Source of the DNA: Mesorhizobium sp. WSM3626
Lineage (GTDB): Bacteria; Pseudomonadota; Alphaproteobacteria; Rhizobiales; Rhizobiaceae
Assembly: GCF_000513935.1 (NCBI RefSeq)
Contig: NZ_AZUY01000046.1
Span: 225-51,151, forward strand
DNA length: 50,927 nucleotides
Reading direction: 5' to 3'
The notes under the pieces were generated by a model. That model was given only the letters and a program-made list of their open reading frames with translations. It was not told the DNA's origin and searched no databases. Numbering within the stretch: position 1 is the stretch's first letter; every line of letters starts with the position of its first letter. A program made the translations under genes and the position numbers. Below, piece after piece: positions 8,894 to 17,676 of this stretch.

Positions 8894-9580
8894 TTACACC
8901 AAGCCGAGCCTCATCTTCAGTTCCGAGTTCTCCTTCCGGAGGCGCTGCGCGAGAAGGCTCTTTAGCCGCTTGTTTTCGTCCTCGAGGGCGAGAAGATCTT
9001 TCAGATCGTCGCTTCCGGCTGCAGGTGCCGAGGCGCGCTTCCAATGATAATAGGTCTGCTCCGATATGCCCGCCTGCTTTGCGGCCAGCTTCAGAGTGGC
9101 GCCACCGTTCATTGACTTCTGCATCTCGGAGAGCTTCTCGGCTCGCTCTTTTGCCGAGTAGATTTTCCGGCCACTTCCAATTGCTGCCCCCGAGTCCGAT
9201 GTCGGAGTCTGAGCTACGGCACCATTGTTATGAGCAGGCGATGTTTTGCCGGGCTTCGGCTTGAGCGATTGCGCAACTCTTCTCTTGGCCTTTGGCTTCG
9301 CTGCTTTCGCAGTGATTTCAGAGGGGGATGCTACAGCTTCAGCGCCATTTAAGTCCGGCATAGGAATCTCCGCGTGCGATTTGAACAGATATTCAGGATC
9401 GGCGCAGATTATGTCGGAGTCAATCGTCTGACAATTGCGCAACTCTGTCGCCTTCGATTCTCGGTTTGTCTCGGCGACGGCCGCTGAAATATCAATATCT
9501 CCCCAAATGGACCGGGGCTTCTTTTGAATGCCACGCTTGCGCTTGAGTTCCAGGATGAATGGTCGCGTTTGACGCCTCAT
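8894..9580 (-). CDS. SyrB-like regulator with transposase-OrfA-type helix-turn-helix
   Basis: A 228-residue protein resembling rhizobial SyrB proteins. The N-terminal half is Lys/Ala-rich and low complexity. From about residue 140 comes the signature KIYSAKERAEKLSEMQ, then GATLKLAAKQAGISEQTYYHWKR, a helix-turn-helix like IS3-type OrfA, and a leucine-rich coiled coil (LLALEDENKRLKSLLAQRLRKENSELKMRLGL). In Sinorhizobium SyrB is known to lower expression of the nod-related regulator syrM; a similar role here is inference. The ATG at 9580 follows GAGGAAGC and overlaps the stop of a short upstream frame. It could also be an orphan transposase OrfA relative. Confidence 0.75.
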   Translation of the reverse strand: MRRQTRPFILELKRKRGIQKKPRSIWGDIDISAAVAETNRESKATELRNCQTIDSDIICADPEYLFKSHAEIPMPDLNGAEAVASPSEITAKAAKPKAKRRVAQSLKPKPGKTSPAHNNGAVAQTPTSDSGAAIGSGRKIYSAKERAEKLSEMQKSMNGGATLKLAAKQAGISEQTYYHWKRASAPAAGSDDLKDLLALEDENKRLKSLLAQRLRKENSELKMRLGLV

Positions 9581-9834
9581 GTTGCTTCCTCGTGAGCATC
9601 ATTTTCGAAGAGGTCACGGTAGCTTGCGGGTAGTCGCCGCCAGTTTCCTGTTCCGCGCTGGCGTTTATCGCCCAGAAGGCAGCTTGGCAACTGCATCAGC
9701 GTCATCACGGGTATTACTGGGAGGCATGGGGCGGCTGACCACCACATCCGCACGCCCCCTGGGGGCCCGGCCGTCACCAAATGCTCGTGGTTTGCCCCGA
9801 CCACCTCTTCCAGCGACGTAAACTGGAAGGCCAA
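9577..9834 (-). CDS. Small ORF coupled to the syrB-like gene
   Basis: An 85-residue frame with TTG start whose TGA overlaps the ATG of the SyrB-like gene (ATGA), which suggests coupling. It contains a TAGPPGGVRMWWSAAP segment and ends with WRRLPASYRDLFENDAHEEAT. I do not recognise a family and the start is weak. Confidence 0.35.
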   Translation of the reverse strand: MAFQFTSLEEVVGANHEHLVTAGPPGGVRMWWSAAPCLPVIPVMTLMQLPSCLLGDKRQRGTGNWRRLPASYRDLFENDAHEEAT

Positions 9835-9844
9835 GCAGGGCCGG

Positions 9845-10630
9845 CTATGGTGTCACGGCACGCAGTTTGGCTACTTCAAAGTCGAAGGAAACGCGGTTCC
9901 GGCCGCGCTGTTTCGCTTCAGAAAGGCATCGTCCTGCTGTGCGAAGAATATCCTGCGTATCTGCATCGGGAGGGATTTCCGCACCCCCGATGCTGACCGT
10001 CACCTTTACATCGTCCTGTTGCCCTTTGATCCATGGTATCCCTTCAACAAGACGGCGGATGTTCTCCGCGATGGTCATTGCCTGCTCTTTGCGCATCCCT
10101 CGCAGCAGGACCCCGAACTCTTCGCCACCAAGGCGACCAACTGAATCGCCAGGGCGCGTCAGATAGACAAGTGCTTTAGCGATTCTCACCAAGGCCTCGT
10201 CACCTTTGGAATGTCCGTGCCTGTCGTTGAACATGGAGAAGTGGTCCGGATCGACAAGGAGAAGCGTGTCGTATTCACCCTCATCACGCTTCCTGTCCAT
10301 CCTTGCCATGAACCCGCCGCGGCTAAGAAGCCCCGTCATCGGGTCGTGGCTGGTGACGAACGCCAGCCTGTCGTGGGTCTCTCTCAGGGCCGTATACGAT
10401 TTCTCCAGCTTGTCACATGTGTCCTGGATCGTTTCCGACTGGGCGAAGATGTAGGCCCCGACCGGCATTCCAATCAGGATGGGGATGAGGGTGCATTCAA
10501 CCCAACTCAGCCAATCGATGGGCATGCGCAAGGCGATTCTCGCCGTGAACGACAGAGCAAAGGTCGCGACGATTGCGATTGTCGTGACCACTATTGATTT
10601 GCCTAGAATACGCTTGCTGCGAGGCGTCAT
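9845..10630 (-). CDS. Membrane-anchored diguanylate cyclase (GGDEF)
   Basis: A 261-residue protein with two N-terminal membrane helices (about residues 12-34 and 45-63), a short coiled linker, and a GGDEF domain (about 95-255) that would condense two GTP to cyclic di-GMP. The catalytic motif is GGEEF (168-172), the metal and nucleotide segment reads DPDHFSMFNDRHGHSKGDEAL, and an RxxD inhibitory I-site is present at 159-162, five residues before GGEEF. It therefore looks active and product-inhibited. No EAL domain or periplasmic sensor domain is visible. Confidence 0.9.
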   Translation of the reverse strand: MTPRSKRILGKSIVVTTIAIVATFALSFTARIALRMPIDWLSWVECTLIPILIGMPVGAYIFAQSETIQDTCDKLEKSYTALRETHDRLAFVTSHDPMTGLLSRGGFMARMDRKRDEGEYDTLLLVDPDHFSMFNDRHGHSKGDEALVRIAKALVYLTRPGDSVGRLGGEEFGVLLRGMRKEQAMTIAENIRRLVEGIPWIKGQQDDVKVTVSIGGAEIPPDADTQDILRTAGRCLSEAKQRGRNRVSFDFEVAKLRAVTP

Positions 10631-11040
10631 GTTGCTTCTTTGGGGTTTGGCACTGCTTATTTAATTAAAGGCTCTGAAACGGCCGTTACCGTATCAACTA
10701 AGATTGTTCTGAAACGAGGCTTAGGGCCGAATCTCTCGGTGTTAGTTCGGACGCTACTCCACGCTGCATGGATGGTGGGTCATTGAATATACGCGGGCCT
10801 GGGCTGGATCAGAGAAATACGATTGACGGAGGCTCGGCAGATGCGCACGCAGGTCATCAGCTTCAATGCCAAAAAGGCTACGTTGGAACGCCTCGATCAA
10901 TGCATAGCCTTGACGCCGAAACGGCTCATACCGCTATTCCGATCGAATGAATTCGTTCGCAAATTTTGGCGATGCCGGCAGGTTCACCGCAACCGTGAAG
11001 AGATGGCGGTTTCTGGAAATTCTCTGAAATTCCAGACTGC
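10631..11040. other. Interval between diguanylate cyclase gene and IS110 element
   Basis: Contains only a weak plus-strand frame (10841-11083, MRTQVISFNAKK...), with no family resemblance. The promoter of the cyclase gene must lie at its left edge. I see nothing else. Confidence 0.4.
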
Positions 11041-12370
11041 CAATTATGCGACATGGGGTAATTGCGGGAGCGAAGCCCCATGAAACCAATCCCAAATGGG
11101 AGGCGGCTGCTCCCCCGATAAGATGGACGTACGGGCTCACGATTCCCACGGGCCCAGGCAACTATCGGAGAGAGCAGCCATGGATGATTTTATCGGCCTT
11201 GATGTCTCGATGAAAGAGACGGCAATCTCAATTCGACGCGCCGGCGCCCGCGTCTGGCGGGGCAAATGTGCTTCTGATCCGAAGCTCATTGCCGAGCTTG
11301 TTCACAAGCGCGCGCCGGACGTGAAACGCGTCGTGTTCGAAACCGGCCCCCTGTCGGTATGGTTCTATCATGCGCTTCGCGCTGAGGGATTGCCGGCAAT
11401 CTGCATCGATGCACGTCATGCCAAGGCTGCGCTCGATATGGCGCCCAATAAAACCGATGCCAACGACGCGGATGGTTTGGCGCATCTGGCGGAGGTGGGC
11501 TTTTACCGTGAAGTACGCGTCAAGGGATTCGACAGCATGCTGACCCGCACGCTGGTCGGGGCCCGCGCCCGGCTGGTTCGCATGACCACTGAGCTGTCCA
11601 ACCAGATCCGCGGGCTCATGAAAACCTTCGGCATAATCGTGCCGGCGGGCAAGGGGAACATGTTCGAGAGGCATGTCCAACGCCTCCTTGCGGACCAAGA
11701 GCAACTGGCTCCTGTTATCCTGCCACTGCTGAAAGCATGGTGCAGCCTTCGCATGCGCGCTGCCGATCTCGCCCGTCAACTCATTGTGGATGCGCGCCAA
11801 AGCGAGACCTGTAAAATTCTCATGTCGATCCCCGGCGTCGGTGTGACTGTTGCAACGTCCTTTGCGGCGGCCATCGAAGATCCGAGCAACTTCAAGACAT
11901 CTCGCTCCGTCGGTGCCTGGCTCGGCCTGACAACCCGCCGCTACCAATCGGGCGAGATTGATTATGATGGTCACATCTCGCGGCGGGGCGATCCTCGTTT
12001 GCGCACCCTTCTTTACGAAGCTGCGACGGTCATGCTGACCCGCAGTTCGGCTGCCAGTTGCCTGCGGACATGGGGGCTCAAACTCAAGGAAAGGGTTGGC
12101 TTCAAACGTGCTGCTGTAGCCGTTGCGCGCAAATTAGCCGTGACGATGCTCGCAATGCTCAAGACCAGTGCATACTTCGATCGGCAACTCGGAGGAGTCG
12201 CAGCATGAGATTTTTGTGAATAGCGTTCAACATCCGAGCGCTTCAGACGTCCCTGCCGGGACGTGGGCAGAGTCATTCCGCCTCGAAAGTTGCACGCTGA
12301 TTGAGTGGCGTGCGTATGCGACATTGGAAGGCTCCTCCCGCGAAGCCCCATCGTGCGGCGGCTGCTGTCG
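11041..12370 (+). mobile_element. IS110-family insertion sequence
   Basis: The transposase gene sits between two noncoding flanks that share three words in the same order: TATGCGACAT (11045-11054 and 12315-12324), GCGAAGCCCCAT (11070-11081 and 12340-12351) and GGCGGCTGCT (11102-11111 and 12357-12366). The first gap is 15 bases in both flanks; the second is 20 on the left and 5 on the right. IS110 elements lack normal terminal inverted repeats and encode a guide (bridge/seek) RNA in a noncoding flank, so such flank repeats fit. Exact ends cannot be fixed without an empty site. Confidence 0.75.
11180..12208 (+). CDS. IS110-family transposase (DEDD recombinase)
   Basis: A 342-residue transposase. 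The N-terminal RuvC-like DEDD domain has Asp in FIGLDVSMKE, Glu in VVFETGPLS, and the DxxD-like pair in PNKTDANDADGLAHL. The C-terminal transposase_20 domain has the helix-hairpin-helix SIPGVGVTVATSFAAAI and GAWLGLTTRRYQSGE-RRGDPRLRTLLYEAA. I start it at ATG 11180 (MDDFIGLDV), after GGAGAGAG, rather than the longer upstream frame. The gene is full length and unbroken, so the element may still be active. Confidence 0.92.
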   Translation: MDDFIGLDVSMKETAISIRRAGARVWRGKCASDPKLIAELVHKRAPDVKRVVFETGPLSVWFYHALRAEGLPAICIDARHAKAALDMAPNKTDANDADGLAHLAEVGFYREVRVKGFDSMLTRTLVGARARLVRMTTELSNQIRGLMKTFGIIVPAGKGNMFERHVQRLLADQEQLAPVILPLLKAWCSLRMRAADLARQLIVDARQSETCKILMSIPGVGVTVATSFAAAIEDPSNFKTSRSVGAWLGLTTRRYQSGEIDYDGHISRRGDPRLRTLLYEAATVMLTRSSAASCLRTWGLKLKERVGFKRAAVAVARKLAVTMLAMLKTSAYFDRQLGGVAA

Positions 12371-12709
12371 ACCGCGTAGACAACCATGCACCGGCAGTGC
12401 CGTCGAAACGCCTAAAGACGGTTGACGACCCCATCGCAATTAGACAACTTTCGAAGCACAAAAAGTGAACATGATTGCAGGCTGACGATTGGGTCACCTC
12501 GGCAATTAACCTTGCGCCTCCGGATGTTCCACTGCGACTGCCGCAGTGCATACGAATCGGGCGGGGGGTGAGCGGGGCAGAACCTCACTCTGACGAACCA
12601 GGTCCCCTACGTCCGCGAATACTCTTGACCCATCGGCGACAGTGCTGCGAACTGTGGTATAGCGTGCTCGCAGCGGCAACCGACCAGCCGGCCGTAATCA
12701 AGGATAGCA
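12371..12709. promoter_or_regulatory. Leader of the DUF262 operon (about 340 bases)
   Basis: No gene is seen between the IS110 right flank and the DUF262 start. The promoter of the triad should lie here; I cannot pick a convincing -35/-10 pair. An AAGGATA ribosome binding site precedes the ATG at 12710. Confidence 0.35.
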
Positions 12710-13876
12710 ATGAACGAGACTGAGGATGAAGCTACGCTTGAGACAGAAGTGGCCGAAAACATCATCGGCGTCGAGGCCGAACCGCTCGACCAGTCTCTAG
12801 TAATCGATCGGCCGTTTGATCCAAGTAAGATTCGCGTCACCACCGAAAAGAAAAACATCGATCTCATCGTGAGGCGCATTCAGCATAGCGAGATCGATCT
12901 TGCGCCGGAATTCCAACGTCGGGCTCGCGTTTGGCATATTCACCGCAAGAGCCAATTGATCGAATCGCTTTTGCTGCGCATCCCCTTGCCCGTCTTTTAT
13001 GTAGCGGCCAATGAAAAGGACGACTGGGCTGTCGTTGACGGACTTCAGCGACTGACAACCATCTTTGATTTTATGTCCGGCGAGTTTCACCTGTCGGGTC
13101 TGGAATACCTTAGGGTGCTGGACGGCAAGGCGTTCAACGAGCTCGATCGGGCGATGCAACGCCGAATAGAGGAAACGGAACTCGTCATCAACGTGATCCA
13201 GCCGGGCACGCCCGAAGAGGTCATGATCAACATATTCAAGCGCATCAACACTGGCGGCGTTCCCCTCACCGGGCAAGAAATACGCAATGCGCTGAACAAA
13301 GGGCCCGTGCGTTCCTATCTTCGCGAGCTTGCCGAGCATCCATCGTTCATTTCAGCGACAGACGGCACTGTGCGAGATGACCGGATGGACGCGCAGGAGA
13401 TGGTCCTGCGCTTCCTCGCATTCCGGATGACACCGCCGGCGGAGTACAGGGTTAATGACCTGGACACGTTCTTGAACGATGCCATGCGGCGCATCAATGC
13501 CATGACCGACCTCGAACGGGAGGCGCTGGCCAGCGAATTCGTTCGGGCGATGAGCGCCGCGCGCCACATCTTTGACCGCTTGGCCTTCCGCAAGCCTCGA
13601 TTCGACGAGAACGGCAATCTAAAATCCGATCGCAATCCTGTGAGCAAGCCGCTTTTCGAGGCATGGGGAGTTTCGCTGGCCACCTTGAGCGATGGAGCTC
13701 TTTCTGATCTCGGTGAGCGCCGCGAAACTGTTGTCAGATCGTTCAATGATCTCATCCGAAGCGATCCGGAATTCGTTATTTCGATTTCCTATTCCACCGG
13801 CGTTCCCAAGCGCGTTGCGAAGCGCTTTAATGAAATCGCCTCTCTTTTACTCACGGTGTTGGCAGACCTGACGTGA
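12710..13876 (+). CDS. DUF262 (ParB/Srx-fold, GmrSD N-type) protein, gene 1 of a coupled triad
   Basis: A 388-residue DUF262 protein. The diagnostic features are the APEFQRR segment (65-71) and the DGLQR motif at 110-114 in VVDGLQRLTTIFDF, followed by IFKRINTGGVPLTGQEIRNAL, the standard second DUF262 motif. In the type IV modification-dependent enzyme GmrSD the DUF262 domain binds nucleotide and regulates or cleaves; here no HNH DUF1524 domain follows, so this is the short form. Its stop overlaps the GTG start of the next gene (GTGA at 13873-13876). It is gene 1 of a probable three-gene operon, most likely a phage or plasmid defence module. That role is inference from domain content. Confidence 0.85.
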   Translation: MNETEDEATLETEVAENIIGVEAEPLDQSLVIDRPFDPSKIRVTTEKKNIDLIVRRIQHSEIDLAPEFQRRARVWHIHRKSQLIESLLLRIPLPVFYVAANEKDDWAVVDGLQRLTTIFDFMSGEFHLSGLEYLRVLDGKAFNELDRAMQRRIEETELVINVIQPGTPEEVMINIFKRINTGGVPLTGQEIRNALNKGPVRSYLRELAEHPSFISATDGTVRDDRMDAQEMVLRFLAFRMTPPAEYRVNDLDTFLNDAMRRINAMTDLEREALASEFVRAMSAARHIFDRLAFRKPRFDENGNLKSDRNPVSKPLFEAWGVSLATLSDGALSDLGERRETVVRSFNDLIRSDPEFVISISYSTGVPKRVAKRFNEIASLLLTVLADLT

Positions 13877-15024
13877 AAAACCTGCATATCAAGAACTTCA
13901 AGAGCATCGCTGACGCCGAACTGCCGCTTGGCAGGATAACCTTGTTGACCGGCCTTAACGGTGCCGGCAAAAGCAGCGTCATGCAGGCGCTTTTGGCCAT
14001 AAGGCAGTCCTATAAAAGTGGCGAATTGCAGCGAGGGCTTCTCAACTTCTCCGGCGAGCTTGTCGATCTTGGCTCTGCCGGCGAGGTGCTCTTCGAAGAT
14101 GCCTCCGAGGACAGGATCGAGTTCTCGTTCATCTGCGACGACCGGTCAGAATCGATCCGCCTCGCGTTTGACATTACCGAAGATAGATCGATCGCGATCG
14201 CTGTCGATGCGCCGGAAAACAAGCTCGCCATCCAAAGGATGCTGGCTTACCCAACGACAAGCGCTCTGCTAACAGGAGAACTACCTGGCGCCGATCACCT
14301 CGCGTTCCAATATCTTCATGCGGAGCGAAACGGACCGCGAAAATCGCTGCCGATGTCCGGAAGACGTCGGCTGGAGCTGGGCACGCGAGGTGAGTACGTG
14401 CTGCAGGCCTTGTTTGAGCATCAGGACAGCGCAACGCTGAGCGGCAGCGATCCGAGGCGCATCGAGGGGCACGGCGCCCGCCTCAGAGATCTGGTCGAGG
14501 CTTGGTTGAGCGAGGTCAGCCCCGGCGTCCGACTCGATCTCACACCGCTCGCCCAGGCTGATCTTATTGTGGGCGGCTATACGTTTGGCAGCGAAGGATC
14601 GCTGCGCAGCCGGAGCTTTCGGGCAACCAATGTCGGCTTTGGACTGAGCTATATCTTACCCGTTTTGGTCGCGCTTCTGGCAACCCCTCCCGGCGGCTTG
14701 GTGCTCATCGAAAACCCGGAGGCGCATCTGCATCCCCGCGGCCAGACCAGGATCGGTGAGTTATGCGCCCGCGCGGCTGCGGCCGGCGTTCAGGTTCTCG
14801 TCGAGACCCATTCGGACCATCTAATGGATGGCGTCAGGATCGCCGTGCGCGAAGGCATCATCGACCCCGAGGACGCGATCTTCCACTATTTTACTCGATC
14901 GGGCTCAAAATCGTCGGTCGAGACTCCAAGCATAGACCGCTCCGGCAAATTGAGTGCGTGGCCAGCGCACTTTTTCGATCAGCATCGAAGAAATACCGCC
15001 CGGCTGGTTAAGCCGGCGAAGTGA
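13873..15024 (+). CDS. AAA15/DUF3696-type ATPase, gene 2 of the triad
   Basis: A 383-residue SMC/OLD-like ABC-class ATPase. The start MKNLHIKNFKSIADAELPLG leads into Walker A GLNGAGKSS (27-35). Further on are NVGFGLSYILPVLVALL (signature region), Walker B-like GGLVLIENPEAHLHP (about 275-289) and the VLVETHSDHLMDGVR switch segment. The end resembles the DUF3696 tail common to ATPases that pair with DUF262 proteins. No TOPRIM domain is present, so it is not an OLD nuclease. GTG start at 13873 overlaps the upstream stop, and its own stop overlaps the GTG of the next gene in the same GTGA way. Presumably a sensor or motor that controls its partners. Confidence 0.88.
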   Translation: MKNLHIKNFKSIADAELPLGRITLLTGLNGAGKSSVMQALLAIRQSYKSGELQRGLLNFSGELVDLGSAGEVLFEDASEDRIEFSFICDDRSESIRLAFDITEDRSIAIAVDAPENKLAIQRMLAYPTTSALLTGELPGADHLAFQYLHAERNGPRKSLPMSGRRRLELGTRGEYVLQALFEHQDSATLSGSDPRRIEGHGARLRDLVEAWLSEVSPGVRLDLTPLAQADLIVGGYTFGSEGSLRSRSFRATNVGFGLSYILPVLVALLATPPGGLVLIENPEAHLHPRGQTRIGELCARAAAAGVQVLVETHSDHLMDGVRIAVREGIIDPEDAIFHYFTRSGSKSSVETPSIDRSGKLSAWPAHFFDQHRRNTARLVKPAK

Positions 15025-15992
15025 TCATGGCCGACTACGTCCTTAACCGAGCGTCGGTCTCTGCCCGCTTCGACAGCCTTCAGGCTGCGCAGGTCGAGTT
15101 CTTGGAATTAGCTAAGGCGCTGGCGGCCCTCGATGACGAAGCGGAAGCTCTGCCAGCATTCCGCTCCTACAATGACCCATGGCTCATCCTATTAGTCGAT
15201 CAGCCCCACGCAGCCTTGTCGATGGGCGATGTCGCCCATAGCCTCTATGCGATTGGCGAGCACGAGGCTGCCGAGTATTTTGATGCCTTGCAAAGAATGG
15301 CGCCGGCGGATTCGGATCTTGAGGAAGCAGAAATCGAGGCGGTCTTGCGGCTTGAGCCTCAGCATGCAGCTCAAGATCATGAAGCCTGTTTTGGGCGCGC
15401 CGTCGAGGCAGCGCCAGACGCAATGCTATGCGCAGTCACCGGTGACCTGCTGGTGGGCCTCTCCCGCCAGGGCCATTGGAACGTTGACCACCTTGCCTTC
15501 AAGTCAGGGGACAAGGACTACCATCTCGATCATTTGAGCAATTCGGCGCACGCTATCGCGATCCGTGACCGTCGCACCCAAGACATGATGAGAGCGCTCA
15601 CAGCACGGGATCTATGGGAAAGCAGGGGCAGGTTGTTCCCAAATCTCAAATTCGGCATCGAGGTCGAAGGCCAACTCGCCCGCTTCGACGGGGGTTTGAT
15701 ACCGCTATTGTTCCGCCGGTTCGCCGATCTCGATCGTCGTGCAGCGATTTGGAAAGACACGAGCTTGTTCCCTGACCATCGTCCCCGCATAAAGCCGGAG
15801 TCCGATCCGACTATGGCACAATACGCACTTCAGCGGAGGTTTCGTAATGCGCAAGGTCAAAGCACAACCTATGAGGAGCACATCTACGTAGACAGCCTTT
15901 ACCGCATTCATCTTTTGAAGCTTGCCGCCGACCAAACTATTGAGATCGGCTATGTTGGTCGCCACCTGCCGACTGTCAAGCACAGGACCTAG
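15021..15992 (+). CDS. Unknown protein, gene 3 of the DUF262-ATPase triad
   Basis: A 323-residue protein without a family I can name. Residues 1-190 are mostly helical with acidic stretches. From about 195 a second part begins, with LWESRGRLFPNLKFGIEVEGQL and, at the C-terminus, YRIHLLKLAADQTIEIGYVGRHLPT. A C-terminal IGYVGxHLPT segment after a short basic beta region reminds me of small toxin-like or nuclease-associated domains of defence loci; this is an impression, not a match. Start is GTG 15021 (overlapping the ATPase stop) or ATG 15027. Tight coupling to an ATPase and a DUF262 protein makes it the candidate effector or specificity factor. Confidence 0.7.
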   Translation: MIMADYVLNRASVSARFDSLQAAQVEFLELAKALAALDDEAEALPAFRSYNDPWLILLVDQPHAALSMGDVAHSLYAIGEHEAAEYFDALQRMAPADSDLEEAEIEAVLRLEPQHAAQDHEACFGRAVEAAPDAMLCAVTGDLLVGLSRQGHWNVDHLAFKSGDKDYHLDHLSNSAHAIAIRDRRTQDMMRALTARDLWESRGRLFPNLKFGIEVEGQLARFDGGLIPLLFRRFADLDRRAAIWKDTSLFPDHRPRIKPESDPTMAQYALQRRFRNAQGQSTTYEEHIYVDSLYRIHLLKLAADQTIEIGYVGRHLPTVKHRT

Positions 15993-16209
15993 CGTTCCAA
16001 CTTTCCCTTGTGACCTCAGACTGCCGGATTTCGTGATCTCGAATACCGATCCCGGAAGTACCACACGGATCGAGTCGCATGGATCTGGTTCATCCCGAAG
16101 GATCCAGATCAATAGCCATGGCTCCTTTCCCGCGGCTTCGGCGGGCTTGTTACCTTTTGCTAATGGCTGAATATTGCCGCTGCGCCCGCCTTTGGCCTAG
16201 CTCGCCGGC

Positions 16210-16495
16210 GAGCGATCAGACATTCGAGATTTTTAATCCCTCGACTGGCGAATTGCTAGCGAAGCTTGCCGACATGGGCATCGAGGAGACACGCGCCGCG
16301 ATCGGCAAAGCCCATGTCGCGCAGTCTCGATGGGCGGCGCTAACCGCCAGAGAGCGCAGCGACATTCTCTGGCGTTGGCGTCAGCTGATGTCGACCACGC
16401 CGACGACCTCGCAGCGATCTCAATGTTGAGATGGGCAAGCCGCTCATCGAGGCGAAGTCGGAGGTTTCGCACGATGCGATACCTGAATGGTGAAT
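16210..16495 (+). pseudogene. Broken partial copy of gabD
   Basis: Plus-strand frames at 16210-16440 read FEIFNPSTGELLAKLADMGIEETRAAI...RWAALTARERSDILWRWRQL, matching residues 54-107 of the intact GabD at 1585-3120. A frameshift near 16390 is followed by the equivalents of MGKPL and SEVSH in another frame, and similarity ends near 16495. The DNA is visibly similar to 1744-2030. It is a divergent duplicated remnant in the same orientation, about 14.5 kb downstream of the intact copy. Confidence 0.85.
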
Positions 16496-16544
16496 ACCAT
16501 CGCGAAAACAGCCGGCTCATTAGATTGAGAGCGCTCGAAGGTCC

Positions 16545-17080
16545 TCAGGCCAGCTCAATTGCCACAGCGATGCCCTGGCGAACGCCGATGCACATGGTGG
16601 CCAGTGCATAACGGCGGCCGCGTTCGCGAAGCTCAAGTGCGGCCGTCCCCGAGATGCGGGCGCCCGACATGCCCAGGGGATGGCCGAGCGCAATGGCGCC
16701 GCCATTCGGATTGACGTGCCCGGCATCCTCGGCGACGCCGAGTTGGCGCAGCACGGCGATGCCTTGCGAGGCAAAGGCTTCGTTGAGTTCGACGATGTCG
16801 AATTGTTGCGGCGTCAGGCCAAGCCGCGCGCAGAGCTTCTGCGTCGCCGGCGCCGGGCCGATGCCCATGATGCGCGGCTCGACACCAGCAGCGGCACCGC
16901 CAAGGATACGGGCGATCGGCGTCAGGCCGTATTTCCTGACGGCCGTTTCCGAGGCAACGATCAGCGCCGCCGCCCCATCATTGTCGCCGGAAGCATTGCC
17001 GGCCGTCACCGTGCCGCCCTGCCGGAAAGGCGTCGGCAATTTGGCCAGCGCCTCGACCGTCGTGCTTTGCCATGAGCACG
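16545..17080 (-). pseudogene. pcaF: beta-Ketoadipyl-CoA / acetyl-CoA thiolase, C-terminal remnant
   Basis: A minus-strand frame carries the last 175 or so residues of a thiolase: GTVTAGNASGDNDGAAAL, NEAFASQGIAVLRQLG, the catalytic-His motif NPNGGAIALGHPLGMSGAR, and the second catalytic Cys in ALATMCIGVRQG. The best resemblance is to PcaF, which cleaves 3-oxoadipyl-CoA in aromatic degradation. The N-terminal half with the first catalytic Cys is missing: upstream of about 17080 the similarity stops and Tn3 transposase sequence begins. It cannot work as an enzyme. Confidence 0.85.
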
Positions 17081-17119
17081 TGTCAAGCAGATCGGACCCT
17101 GGTTCCTTGCGTTCGAACC

Positions 17120-17390
17120 TAAGCCCGCTATGGCGGTCTGGCACTGCTGTTCGGCCACCGTCTCGACGCGGGGCTGATGCGGGCGCATTGGGATGATATT
17201 CAGAAGGTGTCGATGCGCTCAGGAACCGGGTGGTGACGCCGCCGCCCATTTTGAAGAAACTCTCAGCCTACCGGCAGCAGAACAGCCTAGCGGCCGCGCT
17301 ACGCGAAATCGGCCATCGAGCGCACGCTGTTCACCTTGCGCTGGTTCGAGGATATCGAACTCCGCAGCCTCGTATCGTAGGATCGAGAAT
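17120..17390 (+). mobile_element. Tn3-family transposase remnant
   Basis: Plus-strand frames read FGHRLDAGLMRAHWDDIQKV, then VTPPPILKKLSAYRQQNSLAAALREIG, then IERTLFTLRWFEDIELRSL, in three successive frames. This is the C-terminal region of a Tn3-type TnpA broken by frameshifts. It abuts the truncated thiolase gene, so a transposon insertion probably destroyed the latter. No terminal repeat or resolvase is seen. Confidence 0.8.
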
Positions 17391-17676
17391 CAGACGAGCC
17401 GCGCCGCGTCCTCGTCACCGCCGCCACTCCGATTTCGACTTGCGCAGCACTCCCTGATCAATCGAGACTTGCCGACCCCTTATATGCCGACCACTACGGT
17501 AGTCCTCACGATGCCCCTCCGAGTACTACGAAAACCCATCTAACGTGGGCGCACGACCGCACGACCTAATATGACGGCAACGATCCGCGAGGCGGCGTTT
17601 TTCAGGGGAAGGTCCTCCCAAGCCGTTTCGATCTGAGGGTGCATCGAGTAGAAAGAGCCTGCAACGGGACCATACC
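17391..17676. other. Interval without visible gene upstream of the ASCH gene
   Basis: No gene is supported. The promoter for the ASCH gene at 17677 should lie near its right end. Confidence 0.4.
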
